From: Virgibacillus necropolis
GTDB taxonomy: Bacteria > Bacillota > Bacilli > Bacillales > Amphibacillaceae
DNA: 64,000 nucleotides
Reading direction: 5' to 3'
NCBI RefSeq assembly: GCF_002224365.1
Contig: NZ_CP022437.1
Location: 1,178,001 to 1,242,000, forward strand
In this document: one piece after another, positions 1-8,285 of the stretch
How positions within the stretch are numbered: position 1 is the first letter of the stretch
How the letters are laid out: the number at the start of each line of letters is the position of its first letter
Translations under genes and position numbers: made by a program
The notes under the pieces: generated by a model
Databases searched by the model: none
Told to the model about the DNA's origin: nothing
The model's input: only the letters and a program-made list of their open reading frames with translations

Positions 1-7
1 GATCGAA

Positions 8-820
8 ATGGCTGGACAAGCTTTGAATTTATGGAAAGATTGGCGTCTGCATGGAATTGTATTGGCTATTGTGATTGTGACTGAATTAATCGGGACACAT
101 GGGATCACCGTAGGACCTGGCGTGATTCTATTATTGCCGATGCTTTATGCAGTTATCATTGGACTTATACTGTACTTCACACCAGTGGTTAAAGAAAAAC
201 AATCAAAAAATGCCGAAACGTTGGTCTTTTTATCAGTGGCATTGCTTATTGCAAAATTTGGTGTACAAGCAGGTCCTGCGATGCCAGAAATAATCGCAGC
301 AGGTCCAGCCTTTATACTTCAGGAGTTCGGGAATCTCGGTACCATTTTCTTGGCATTGCCGTTAGCGATTTTTCTTGGGATAAAACGTGAAAGTATTGGG
401 ATGACCCACTCGATTGCTAGAGAGGCAAACTTAGCATTAATTACCGACAAGTATGGTTTATCTTCAGCGGAAGGCCGTGGAGTAATGGCCATGTATATAT
501 TTGGTACCGTTTTTGGATCTATTTTCATGGGGCTGCTTTCTGGTTTTTTAGCAACCGTTACACCACTGCATCCCCTTTCCTTTGCAATGGCAACTGGTAT
601 AGGAAGCGGTAGTATGGCTGCGGCAGCATTAGGGCCGCTTGTTGCCGCTTTTCCTGAGATGAAAGAAACACTAACTGCCTTTTCAGGTGTCAGTAATCTT
701 ATCTCTTCTGTGACAGGTTTATATATGAGTATATTTATTGGTTTGCCATTGACAGTAAAGCTTTATGAAGTGATGACAAAAAAGAAAAATAATCAAAAAC
801 AAGATTCAAAGGGAGTATAA
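8..820 (+). CDS. DUF3100 family membrane protein
   Basis: A 270-residue polytopic membrane protein with about seven to eight hydrophobic segments and a charged C-terminal tail (KKKNNQKQ). I recognise it as DUF3100, a family without an established function; its gene usually sits beside a second small membrane protein, as it does here. The glycine/alanine-rich segment around residues 195-215 (GIGSGSMAAAALGPL) resembles a transporter re-entrant loop. Only seven bases precede the ATG, so the ribosome binding site and any longer N-terminus lie outside the window. The next gene starts 4 bases after this one ends, so the two are co-transcribed. A transport role is inference. Confidence 0.7.
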   Translation: MAGQALNLWKDWRLHGIVLAIVIVTELIGTHGITVGPGVILLLPMLYAVIIGLILYFTPVVKEKQSKNAETLVFLSVALLIAKFGVQAGPAMPEIIAAGPAFILQEFGNLGTIFLALPLAIFLGIKRESIGMTHSIAREANLALITDKYGLSSAEGRGVMAMYIFGTVFGSIFMGLLSGFLATVTPLHPLSFAMATGIGSGSMAAAALGPLVAAFPEMKETLTAFSGVSNLISSVTGLYMSIFIGLPLTVKLYEVMTKKKNNQKQDSKGV

Positions 821-823
821 ACA

Positions 824-1276
824 ATGTTAAAAAGCATTCAAGAGTGGGTAATGGTTTTTACTATAATTGGATTAATTATGTTAATTGGCAACTGGATAGG
901 ATATGAGGTACTACCGCTTGATGCACTTCCAGGAATCATTATTTTAATTCTTATCAGTCTGGCTGGTTTAATCATTCACAGACTTTTACCTTTTCAACTT
1001 CCGAGTATTGCCTACATCGGAATCATAGGATTAATTATTACGATTCCTGGTTTTCCGGGTTCGGAACAAATTAATGTTTGGACAGCAAAGGTAAATCTGC
1101 TAGCCATCGCCACACCAATTTTGGCCTATGCTGGTATTTCGGTTGGCAGGTCTTGGTTTGATTTTGCTAAATTAGGTTGGAAAACAATTGTTGTTGGTAT
1201 GTGCGTTTTGCTTGGGACGTTTTTAGGGTCCGCCATTATTGCAGAAATTGTTTTACGGATCCAAGGAATTATTTAA
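824..1276 (+). CDS. small integral membrane protein, partner of the DUF3100 protein
   Basis: A 150-residue protein with four to five hydrophobic helices and no soluble domain. It has a good ribosome binding site (AAAGGGAG) and follows the DUF3100 gene after 4 bases, so translation is probably coupled. The two proteins together look like a two-subunit transporter or permease, but the substrate cannot be read from sequence. A strong hairpin terminator follows directly, so the transcription unit ends here. Confidence 0.6.
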   Translation: MLKSIQEWVMVFTIIGLIMLIGNWIGYEVLPLDALPGIIILILISLAGLIIHRLLPFQLPSIAYIGIIGLIITIPGFPGSEQINVWTAKVNLLAIATPILAYAGISVGRSWFDFAKLGWKTIVVGMCVLLGTFLGSAIIAEIVLRIQGII

Positions 1277-1283
1277 TTAATAG

Positions 1284-1338
1284 GGCTGTTAGCTTAAGTG
1301 TGGTGCTATACTAGTGCTACTTGCTAACAGCCTTTTTT
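1284..1338 (+). terminator. Rho-independent terminator after the DUF3100 pair
   Basis: Perfect 10-base arms GGCTGTTAGC (1284-1293) and GCTAACAGCC (1323-1332) are followed by six T. The loop is about 29 bases. Confidence 0.8.
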
Positions 1339-1384
1339 ATCAAGTAACAAATAGTGTAAACTGATGGTAAAGGAGGGATCGTAC

Positions 1385-2230
1385 GTGAACAGAGTAACAG
1401 CAAAAGAAATAAACGAAATCATTTTAATTATTATTGGTTCCTTTATATTTGCCTTTGGTATCAATTATTTTGCCATCCCTAATCGCTTATCTGAGGGAGG
1501 AATAATTGGTATTACGGTTGTTACCTATTATTTATTTGAATGGTCACCAGGTATTGTTAACTTTGTGCTTAATGCAATTCTAGTGGCGGTAGGTTACAAG
1601 TTGTTTAGTAAGCAAGTAATTGTATACACAATCATTTCTATTGTTGCATCCTCCATTTTTTTGCATCTTACAGTAGATGTAGGTGAATATTTGAACGGTG
1701 ATACATTATTAGCTGCCTTATTTGCAGGCGTAACAATTGGTATCGGCCTCGGATTAATTTTCCGCGCGGGCGGAACATCCGGCGGATCAGCCATAATAGC
1801 GCAGGTAGCGAATCAACGATTAGGCTGGGGCATTGGGAAAGGTGTGCTAGTTGTGGATATTATTGTAATCGCAGGATCTGTCTTTATTATTGGACAGGAA
1901 AAAGCGATGTACACACTAATTTCCGTTTATGTTGGTGCTAAAATAATTGACATCATCGTCGAAGGAGCAAATGAAAAGACAGCCGTTATGATCATCTCTA
2001 GTTATCCAGGAGAAGTGCTCGATCAAGTAACAAACAAAATGGCCCGTGGTATAACTGTGTTAGAAGGGCGAGGCGGGTATACAAAGGCGAATAAGGAAGT
2101 TCTCTATCTTGTTATCAATAAACAAGAAATTGTCCAGTTAAAGAAAATTGTTCAAGATATTGATCCAAATGCCTATGTAACAGTCCACACTGTACAAGAG
2201 ATATTTAGGAAAGGTTATAAGGGAGCTTGA
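1385..2230 (+). CDS. YitT family membrane protein (DUF161 plus DUF2179)
   Basis: The protein has 281 residues. The N-terminal two thirds carry five to six membrane helices of the YitT/DUF161 type, including the glycine-rich FRAGGTSGGSAIIAQ segment near residue 138. The C-terminal ~90 residues form a soluble DUF2179 domain (AVMIISSYPGEV, then GRGGYTKANKEVLYLV). The family is widespread in Bacillus with no settled function; membrane transport is suspected. I chose GTG at 1385 because a near-perfect AAAGGAGGG (1369-1377) sits 7 bases upstream. An in-frame ATG at 1364 lies before that site and would put it inside the gene. The gene stands alone between two hairpins. Confidence 0.8.
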   Translation: MNRVTAKEINEIILIIIGSFIFAFGINYFAIPNRLSEGGIIGITVVTYYLFEWSPGIVNFVLNAILVAVGYKLFSKQVIVYTIISIVASSIFLHLTVDVGEYLNGDTLLAALFAGVTIGIGLGLIFRAGGTSGGSAIIAQVANQRLGWGIGKGVLVVDIIVIAGSVFIIGQEKAMYTLISVYVGAKIIDIIVEGANEKTAVMIISSYPGEVLDQVTNKMARGITVLEGRGGYTKANKEVLYLVINKQEIVQLKKIVQDIDPNAYVTVHTVQEIFRKGYKGA

Positions 2231-2240
2231 AAACGTGCGA

Positions 2241-2283
2241 GCTTGTCGCCTGAAACTATTTAGAATAGTTTCAGGCGACAGGC
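2241..2283 (+). terminator. Long hairpin after the YitT gene (GACAGGC repeat family, copy 1)
   Basis: Perfect 16-base arms at 2245-2260 and 2264-2279 enclose a 3-base loop (TAG) and are followed by CTCTTT. It is long enough to terminate transcription. The right arm (AATAGTTTCAGGCGACAGGC) is closely related to the right arm of the hairpin at 4771-4821 downstream of ectC, so the two are members of one dispersed palindromic family. Confidence 0.7.
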
Positions 2284-2405
2284 TCTTTGTACTTAAAATT
2301 CTGTTTATTATGTACCATTTGGTAGCAGATTATAGGCTAAGCCGATTCAGTAACGTTAATCCTATAGAATCACGCTTAAACAGGCTATACAACGTTTAAT
2401 TCGTT

Positions 2406-2435
2406 TTGACGAAATCAGTTAATTCAATTTATGCT
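2406..2435 (+). promoter_or_regulatory. Candidate SigA promoter of ectABC
   Basis: TTGACG (2406-2411) is separated by 18 bases from TATGCT (2430-2435), about 40 bases before the first ect codon. A TATTAT at 2435-2440 is an alternative -10 but its spacing is too long. Ectoine operons are usually osmotically induced; nothing here shows the mechanism. Confidence 0.5.
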
Positions 2436-2474
2436 ATTATAGTGCGTTTTAAAAATTGATCAGGAGGTGAGAAC

Positions 2475-3032
2475 ATTAAAAGCGGAACTAGTGAAATGAC
2501 AAAAACAAAAGATATAAAAACTGAATTTCATTTTCGCGTGCCTAATAAAAAAGATGGGGCAGCTGTTTGGGAACTTATAAAACATACAGGTGTTCTTGAC
2601 CTTAATTCCTCTTATAGCTATCTTATGTGGTGTGAAATCTTCTCGGAAACATCGATTGTGGCTATAGATGAAGGGGAAACGGTTGGTTTTATTTCCGGCT
2701 TTATTCACCCAGATACACCGAATACGTTGTTCATCTGGCAAGTAGCTGTTCATGAATCAGAACGGGGCAGGGGGCTCGGAACGAAGATGTTGTTTCAACT
2801 ATTGCAACGTGAGTCTTGTGAAAATATTCACTATGTTGAAGCGACTGTCTCACCATCAAATACGCCATCACAAAACTTGTTTCATGGTTTTGCGGAAAAG
2901 CTCGATACGAATTGTGTAACAGGTGATTATTTTTCATCAACTGACTTTCCGCAAAAAGGACATGAAGATGAATTATTGTATAAGATTGGACCTATTCAAG
3001 AAGAAAACAAATTGAAAAAAGGGGCGATTTGA
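2475..3032 (+). CDS. ectA: L-2,4-diaminobutyrate N-acetyltransferase
   Basis: Second step of ectoine synthesis: acetylation of L-2,4-diaminobutyrate at the 4-amino group by acetyl-CoA. It is a GNAT-fold enzyme with the acetyl-CoA loop [11 protein letters not shown] and the family signatures [12 protein letters not shown] and [11 protein letters not shown]. The first ATG (2496) has no ribosome binding site. A strong AGGAGG (2462-2467) lies 7 bases before an in-frame ATT at 2475, which I take as the start (185 residues); starting at ATG gives 178. The last base of the stop codon is the first base of the ectB ATG, so translation is coupled. Identity is secure; the start codon is the unusual point. 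Confidence 0.92.
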   Translation: MKSGTSEMTKTKDIKTEFHFRVPNKKDGAAVWELIKHTGVLDLNSSYSYLMWCEIFSETSIVAIDEGETVGFISGFIHPDTPNTLFIWQVAVHESERGRGLGTKMLFQLLQRESCENIHYVEATVSPSNTPSQNLFHGFAEKLDTNCVTGDYFSSTDFPQKGHEDELLYKIGPIQEENKLKKGAI

Positions 3033-4309
3033 TGACAACTGCAGTATTAAGTAATGCGAAAATGAAAACGTTTGAAGAAATGGAATCAGCAGTGAGAAGT
3101 TACAGCCGAGGATGGCCAACCATTTTTGAAAAGGCCAAAGGGTATAAGCTATGGGACATAGATGAAAAAGAATACATTGATTTTTTTGCAGGGGCAGGTG
3201 CACTAAATTACGGTCATAATAATGACATGATGCAAGAAAAAATGATCGATTATATTCGTAATGATGGACTTATTCATAGCCTAGATATGGGAACAACTCC
3301 AAGAAAAGAATTTCTTGAGCGTTTTAAAGAGGTAATTCTTACACCTCGGAAACTCGATTATAAGGTAATGTTTCCAGGACCAACTGGCACGAATACAGTT
3401 GAAAGTGCACTGAAAATAGCTAGAAAAGTAACAGGACGTGATACGGTAATTAGTTTTACGAATGCATTTCATGGAATGACAATCGGTTCCCTCTCTGTAA
3501 CAGCAAATTCATTTAAACGACATGGAGCAGGGATTCCCCTTCATCATACTGTATCGATGCCATTCGATGACTATGTGGAAGATCAGGATGAAATCGCCTA
3601 TATAGAAAAATTTCTAGAGGATAATGGAAGCGGTGTAGCGTTACCGGCCGCTATTATTCTAGAAACGGTTCAAGGGGAAGGCGGTATGAATGCTGCTAGA
3701 TTGGAGTGGCTGAAAAAGATAGATAATATGTGTAAACGCTGGGACATTCTATTAATCGTTGACGATGTTCAAGCTGGCTGTGGAAGAACTGGTACTTTCT
3801 TTAGTTTTGAACCCGCTGGAATTAACCCGGATATTGTCTGTCTTTCGAAATCAATCGGTGGCATCGGACTACCAATGGCGATTACGTTAATTAAACCTGA
3901 GTATGACAAGTGGGGACCTGGAGAGCATAATGGAACATTTCGTGGAAATAACCTAGCGTTTATTGCTGCAAGAGAAGCGTTAACAAACTGGGAAACAGAC
4001 GATTTTAGTAAAGCAATTGGGCAAAAGGCTGGTATTTTGAATGACGCTATTGAAGCTATCATAAAAAAGTACCCAGAACTAAACGGAAAGGCCCGCGGAC
4101 GAGGTTTAATGCAGGGACTAGCAATTGATACATATGGTCTCGCAGGTGAAATTTGCGCGGAAGCATTCGAGCGTGGCTTAATTGTGGAAACATCGGGACC
4201 GAACGATGAAGTTATTAAATTTCTCCCACCACTTATTATTGATGAGAAAGGCCTTAATAAGGGACTCAAAATACTCGATGAAAGTATTAAACATGTTCTT
4301 GCACAATAA
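3032..4309 (+). CDS. ectB: L-2,4-diaminobutyrate:2-oxoglutarate aminotransferase
   Basis: First step of ectoine synthesis: PLP-dependent transamination of aspartate semialdehyde with glutamate to L-2,4-diaminobutyrate. It has 425 residues, usual for the family, of class III aminotransferase type. Visible signatures are [12 protein letters not shown] near the N-terminus, the cofactor-binding [17 protein letters not shown], the [11 protein letters not shown] segment and the PLP lysine in LSKSIGG. Start is ATG 3032, overlapping the ectA stop by one base, with AAAAGGGGCG upstream; a TTG one codon earlier is unlikely. It is the middle gene of ectABC, with 55 bases to ectC. Confidence 0.95.
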   Translation: MTTAVLSNAKMKTFEEMESAVRSYSRGWPTIFEKAKGYKLWDIDEKEYIDFFAGAGALNYGHNNDMMQEKMIDYIRNDGLIHSLDMGTTPRKEFLERFKEVILTPRKLDYKVMFPGPTGTNTVESALKIARKVTGRDTVISFTNAFHGMTIGSLSVTANSFKRHGAGIPLHHTVSMPFDDYVEDQDEIAYIEKFLEDNGSGVALPAAIILETVQGEGGMNAARLEWLKKIDNMCKRWDILLIVDDVQAGCGRTGTFFSFEPAGINPDIVCLSKSIGGIGLPMAITLIKPEYDKWGPGEHNGTFRGNNLAFIAAREALTNWETDDFSKAIGQKAGILNDAIEAIIKKYPELNGKARGRGLMQGLAIDTYGLAGEICAEAFERGLIVETSGPNDEVIKFLPPLIIDEKGLNKGLKILDESIKHVLAQ

Positions 4310-4364
4310 TTAATATGCAATATGTTTTTATCAAACTAACTTATAAAGAAATGGGGAAGTAGAA

Positions 4365-4751
4365 ATGATCGTAAAATCACTTGAAGATATTATTGGAACA
4401 GAGGATGAAAAGTCTGGCGAAACATGGTCAAGTCGTCGGTTTATATTGAAACAGGACAATGTCGGTTTTAGTATGAATGATACCATTATCAAAGCAGGTA
4501 CAGAAAGTTATTTCTGGTATAAAAATCATATCGAAGCAGTTTATTGTATTGAAGGCGAAGGAGAAATTGAAAAGGTTGAGACTGGAGATGTTTATCAGCT
4601 TAAAGCAGGAACAATGTACCTTTTAAATGATAACGATAAACATAAACTCAGGGCAAGAACGCAAATGCGCATGGTGTGTGTATTTAACCCACCACTTGTA
4701 GGAAGAGAAACACATAATGAAGAAGGATATTATCCGTTGTTAACAGAATAA
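4365..4751 (+). CDS. ectC: L-ectoine synthase
   Basis: Last step: cyclisation of N-gamma-acetyl-diaminobutyrate to the compatible solute ectoine with loss of water. It is a 128-residue cupin beginning [15 protein letters not shown], with the family signatures [31 protein letters not shown] and YLLNDNDKH, which supply the metal and substrate residues. It has a good ribosome binding site (GGGGAAG). No ectD hydroxylase or dedicated ectoine transporter gene follows; the operon ends at the hairpin starting at 4771. Confidence 0.95.
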   Translation: MIVKSLEDIIGTEDEKSGETWSSRRFILKQDNVGFSMNDTIIKAGTESYFWYKNHIEAVYCIEGEGEIEKVETGDVYQLKAGTMYLLNDNDKHKLRARTQMRMVCVFNPPLVGRETHNEEGYYPLLTE

Positions 4752-4770
4752 AGGAAATTGCTTTAACCAC

Positions 4771-4821
4771 AAGTGCCTGTCACCCAAAGCTATTACGAAT
4801 AGTTTCGGGTGACAGGCACTT
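4771..4821 (+). terminator. Long hairpin after ectC (GACAGGC repeat family, copy 2)
   Basis: 24-base arms at 4771-4794 and 4798-4821 with only two mismatches and a 3-base loop (ACG). The outer part reads AAGTGCCTGTCACCC. No strong T-run follows, so it may be a dispersed palindrome used as a terminator. The inner stem matches copy 1 at 2241-2283, so the two copies bracket ectABC. The remaining ~155 bases to the next gene show nothing further. Confidence 0.65.
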
Positions 4822-5022
4822 AGTATGTACGATTGATTACTTTTCTATCTCTAACATTAAACTAGAACATAAACTTGGACAATCACCTGTTTTCAGATTT
4901 ATAAGAACAGCTGCCCCAGCGGGTTTTCTCCTTAAATCATAGAATAAATAGAGTACTAATTTGCCAAGTACTCGGTAGTGTTTACAAATCTGTGGCAAAT
5001 AGCTAGAAAGAAGGGAAATTTA

Positions 5023-6615
5023 ATGGTTAAAGTTTATTTAGATCCAGGTCATGGTGGTTCTGATCCAGGCGCTAGTGGACACGGTTTAAAGGAAAAGGAT
5101 ATTGTATTAGATATTGCCTTACGCGTCCGAGATATTCTGAACAACGAATATAAAGATGTTGAGGTGAATATGAGCCGTACAACGGATACTTCCGTAAGTT
5201 TAGAGGGACGTACAAATGAAGCCAACGCATGGAACGCGGACTATTTTTTGTCGATTCATTGCAATGCCTTCAATGGATCTGCGCAAGGATATGAGGATTA
5301 TATTTATATTGGTTTATCTGATTCCTCCCTGACAGCGCAGTATCAGGATATTTTGCACAGTGAAATTACTGCTGTTAATGAATTAACGGATCGGGGGCAA
5401 AAACAGGCTAACTTTCATGTATTACGCGAATCGATAATGCCAGCCTTATTAACGGAGAATGGCTTTATTGATAATGCGAGCAACGCTGCGAAATTGGCCG
5501 ACCCTTCCTATCGTCAAAAAGTAGCCCGGGGGCATGTGAATGGTCTCGAGCGTGCCTTTAATCTGGAAAAAGTATCATCATCTGATGTTCTATATAAAGT
5601 GATTGCTGGTTCCTTCCAAGAACAAGCGAACGCTGAAGAGCGAGTGGCTTACCTTGATTCCAACGGGATATCTGCTTTCTTTGGCGAAATTACTGTATCA
5701 GGTGAAACTTGGTATCGTGTTCAGGCTGGGGCTTTTGAGAACCGTGATAATGCGGAACAGCGATTGACGAAGGTTAAGGAAGCTGGAATAGGCGATGCTT
5801 ATATTCTTGAGGAAACTACTACGGTAACAACCTATAATGTTATTGCAGGATCTTTTAAGGAAAAGAAAAATGCAGATGATCGGGTTAGTTACCTTGATTC
5901 CAAGGGAATTCCTGCTTTTGTCGACCCAACCAATATATCAGGTGAAACTTGGTATCGTGTTCAGGCTGGAGCTTTTGAAGACAGGAAAAATGCTGAGGAA
6001 CGGTTAGCAAGGGTTAGAGAAGCAGGGATTGAAAATGCTTTTATTATTGTAGATCGGGATCAGGATCAGAATCAGGATGAACCTATTGTTTCAGGATATC
6101 CAATTTCAGGGCCAGTTCTTGTATCTCCGGAACAGTTAAATCGGTATGTGCGGGCTATTAATCCAAATGCACCCGTTTTAGGAAGCTATTATTTAGAATT
6201 CGGGGAGTATTATGGTATTAAAGGAGATATTGCTTTCGCGCAAGCCCTGCATGAAACCGACTATTTCCGTTTTACAGGTGTCGTTGAAGCTGGGCAGAAT
6301 AATTATGCTGGAATCGGTGCTACGGGGCCTGATAATCAAGGCGCTAGTTTTGCTACTCCAAGAGATGGAGTTCTTGCACACATTCAACATCTATTTGCCT
6401 ATGCTTCTACGGAATCATTGCCAGACAAGCATCCATTGATAGATCCACGTTTTGATTTAGTTCAACGGGGGAGCGCGCCAACATGGCAGGCTTTAAATGG
6501 TAAATGGGCCGTCCCGGGAGATAACTATGGACAGTCTATTTTGCGCTTGTATGAAAGAATAGTGGAAACTTCTATTAGTGAATTGGAAACGGTTATAGAG
6601 GAGATTCAAGTTTAG
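5023..6615 (+). CDS. CwlC-like N-acetylmuramoyl-L-alanine amidase with two SPOR domains and a C-terminal glucosaminidase domain
   Basis: A 530-residue cell-wall hydrolase without signal peptide. Residues 1-~182 are an Amidase_3 domain close to B. subtilis CwlC, with zinc ligands in LDPGHGG, LKEKD and SIHCNA and the catalytic TENGF. Two peptidoglycan-binding SPOR domains follow (~188-340), near-duplicates of one another: the DNA encoding SGETWYRVQAGAFE recurs with a 240-bp period (about 5699 and 5939). The C-terminus (~360-520) is a glucosaminidase-type domain with catalytic Glu in ALHETDYF. CwlC itself ends after its repeats, so the second hydrolase domain is extra. ATG 5023 has AAGAAGGGA upstream; a GTG at 4978 lacks one. 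Cytosolic location and the CwlC match suggest late mother-cell lysis in sporulation. Confidence 0.85.
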   Translation: MVKVYLDPGHGGSDPGASGHGLKEKDIVLDIALRVRDILNNEYKDVEVNMSRTTDTSVSLEGRTNEANAWNADYFLSIHCNAFNGSAQGYEDYIYIGLSDSSLTAQYQDILHSEITAVNELTDRGQKQANFHVLRESIMPALLTENGFIDNASNAAKLADPSYRQKVARGHVNGLERAFNLEKVSSSDVLYKVIAGSFQEQANAEERVAYLDSNGISAFFGEITVSGETWYRVQAGAFENRDNAEQRLTKVKEAGIGDAYILEETTTVTTYNVIAGSFKEKKNADDRVSYLDSKGIPAFVDPTNISGETWYRVQAGAFEDRKNAEERLARVREAGIENAFIIVDRDQDQNQDEPIVSGYPISGPVLVSPEQLNRYVRAINPNAPVLGSYYLEFGEYYGIKGDIAFAQALHETDYFRFTGVVEAGQNNYAGIGATGPDNQGASFATPRDGVLAHIQHLFAYASTESLPDKHPLIDPRFDLVQRGSAPTWQALNGKWAVPGDNYGQSILRLYERIVETSISELETVIEEIQV

Positions 6616-6880
6616 TTTTAAAGCCTGTTAAACAGGCACCGACAGGCAATATTTCTATTGGATTTGCAGAATTTTTTTCCAAACCATCCTTCAAATAATC
6701 TATCAAACGATAATTGCTCCAGTTATTATTACCAGATTTGTCAGTGGAATATGTACTCAAAGACAATGCTAATTTCGTTATCTAAAAGAATTTACAGATC
6801 CTATTTCGAAATAATAGTAAATAAGCTTGACATTCGGTAGCAACACATGTAACCTGTTGATAATAATTAAATAGTTAGAT

Positions 6881-6980
6881 TTCTTATCCAGAGAGGTGGA
6901 GGGACTGGCCCTTTGAAACCTCAGCAACAGGTTTTTTAAATACTGTGCTAATTCCAGAAGTGTAAAGCTTGGAGATAAGA
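6881..6980 (+). ncRNA. SAM-I (S-box) riboswitch aptamer
   Basis: All core S-box elements are present in order: P1 strand TCTTATC, AGAGGTGGAGGGACTGGCCC, TGAAACCTCAGCAAC, then GTGCTAATTCC and the closing strand GATAAGA. A terminator follows at 7002-7037 and then the BHMT-like gene, the standard arrangement for S-adenosylmethionine-dependent premature termination of methionine/sulfur genes. Confidence 0.95.
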
Positions 6981-7001
6981 AGAGCAACTAGCCACGGGCC
7001 T

Positions 7002-7037
7002 AAACCTCTTCTTATCTAAAGAAGGGGTTTTATTTTT
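7002..7037 (+). terminator. Terminator of the SAM riboswitch expression platform
   Basis: AAACCTCTTC (7002-7011) pairs with GAAGGGGTTT (7021-7030) with one G-U pair, followed by TATTTTT. It lies just after the aptamer and about 33 bases before the start of the controlled gene. Confidence 0.85.
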
Positions 7038-7069
7038 GATTATTAAAAGTATACGAGGGAGGAAAAGAA

Positions 7070-8119
7070 ATGAAGCGTAGTTTGAAAGAACGTTTAAGAG
7101 AAGGAACTGTCATTTGTGGGGAAGGTTATTTATTTGAATTAGAACGAAGAGGATATTTACAAGCTGGTTCCTTTGTTCCTGAGGTGGCACTAGATAATCC
7201 GGAGGCGCTTAAACAAGCATACAGGGATTATATGAATGCTGGTTCAGATGTTGTATTAGCTTTTACATATAATGCGCACAGGGAAAAAATGCGTATTATT
7301 GGTAAAGAAGAGCTATTAGAGCCGTTAAATAGAAATGCTATCCGTCTTGCAAAAGAGGTTGCTAAGGAGAATCCAAAAGAGGAAGCGCTGGTAGCTGGGA
7401 ATATTTCCAATACGAATATTTTTGACCCAGAAGACCCTGAATCTAAGACTAAAGTAAGAGGTATATTTGCAGAAATGGTAAAGTGGTGTAAGGAAGAAGG
7501 AGTCGACTTCATAAATGGTGAAACGTTTTATTACCATGAAGAAGCACTTATTGCATTGGAAGAAATCCAAAAACAGGATTTGCCAGCAGTCATTACATTT
7601 GGATTAATGGGAGAAAATATTCTAAGAGATGGGTACACGGTAGATGAATCGTGTAAAATCCTTTCTGAACAAGGTGCATTGGTTGTTGGCATGAATTGTT
7701 TCAGGGGTCCTGAGACGATGCAACCATATCTCGCGGACATTCGAAAAAGTGTTGATGGATATGTGGGTGGCTTACCTATCCCATACCGTACAAGTGAAGA
7801 AAACCCGACATTCTTTAACCTACCTGATGGAGGATGTAGCTGTCATTTACCTTTAGAAACAACTTTCCCAACAGCGCTGGATCCACTTTACCATAACCGC
7901 TATGAATTGGCGGAGTGGGCAAAAGAGGCAAAAGATATCGGCATTAACTATATCGGTTTATGTTGCGGTGCATCACCAGCAATGTTGCGTGCTGTAGCAG
8001 AAGCGGTAGGAGTTGAAACAATTAATTCAAAATACTCACCTGACATGGAAAAGCATTTCTTATTTGGAAAAGACGAAACACTAAAAAAACATAATTTGGG
8101 TTATCGGTTGAAAGCATAA
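7070..8119 (+). CDS. Homocysteine S-methyltransferase family protein, betaine-homocysteine methyltransferase-like
   Basis: Predicted zinc-dependent transfer of a methyl group to homocysteine to make methionine. The 349-residue TIM-barrel protein has the zinc cysteines in GMNCF (about residue 209) and GLCCGAS (about 298-299). The overall pattern (TYNAHREKM, INGETFYYHEEAL, VITFG) is closer to BHMT than to the S-methylmethionine enzyme MmuM. Glycine betaine is a likely methyl donor in a halophile, but the donor is not proven by sequence. The gene has a strong ribosome binding site (GGGAGGAAAAG), is controlled by the SAM riboswitch just upstream, and ends at its own terminator. Confidence 0.82.
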   Translation: MKRSLKERLREGTVICGEGYLFELERRGYLQAGSFVPEVALDNPEALKQAYRDYMNAGSDVVLAFTYNAHREKMRIIGKEELLEPLNRNAIRLAKEVAKENPKEEALVAGNISNTNIFDPEDPESKTKVRGIFAEMVKWCKEEGVDFINGETFYYHEEALIALEEIQKQDLPAVITFGLMGENILRDGYTVDESCKILSEQGALVVGMNCFRGPETMQPYLADIRKSVDGYVGGLPIPYRTSEENPTFFNLPDGGCSCHLPLETTFPTALDPLYHNRYELAEWAKEAKDIGINYIGLCCGASPAMLRAVAEAVGVETINSKYSPDMEKHFLFGKDETLKKHNLGYRLKA

Positions 8120-8141
8120 TGGGAATGAGTGAAATAATAAT

Positions 8142-8176
8142 GCTTGTAGAAAAAAGTTTTTTCTACAAGCTTTTTT
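8142..8176 (+). terminator. Terminator after the BHMT-like gene
   Basis: GCTTGTAGAAAAA pairs with TTTTTCTACAAGC, followed by six T. The outer arms (GCTTGTAGA/TCTACAAGC) are the same as those of the terminator at 12062-12117. Confidence 0.85.
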
Positions 8177-8285
8177 CAGATATGAATCATACTAGAGTAG
8201 ACAGACAAATAGTTTGTAAAGACCAGAAGTTAATTAGTATTATATAGAGAGGATTACTTGGAATTAAGTTAGGAAGGTGTCTTGA

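Noticed and set aside
2467-2499. Possible 10-codon leader peptide before ectA
   Set aside because: Its GTG lies inside the ribosome binding site; the ATT start for ectA explains the site better.
6658-6840. Frame of 60 codons between the amidase gene and the SAM riboswitch
   Set aside because: No ribosome binding site, AT-rich random composition; the region is better read as leader and promoter DNA.
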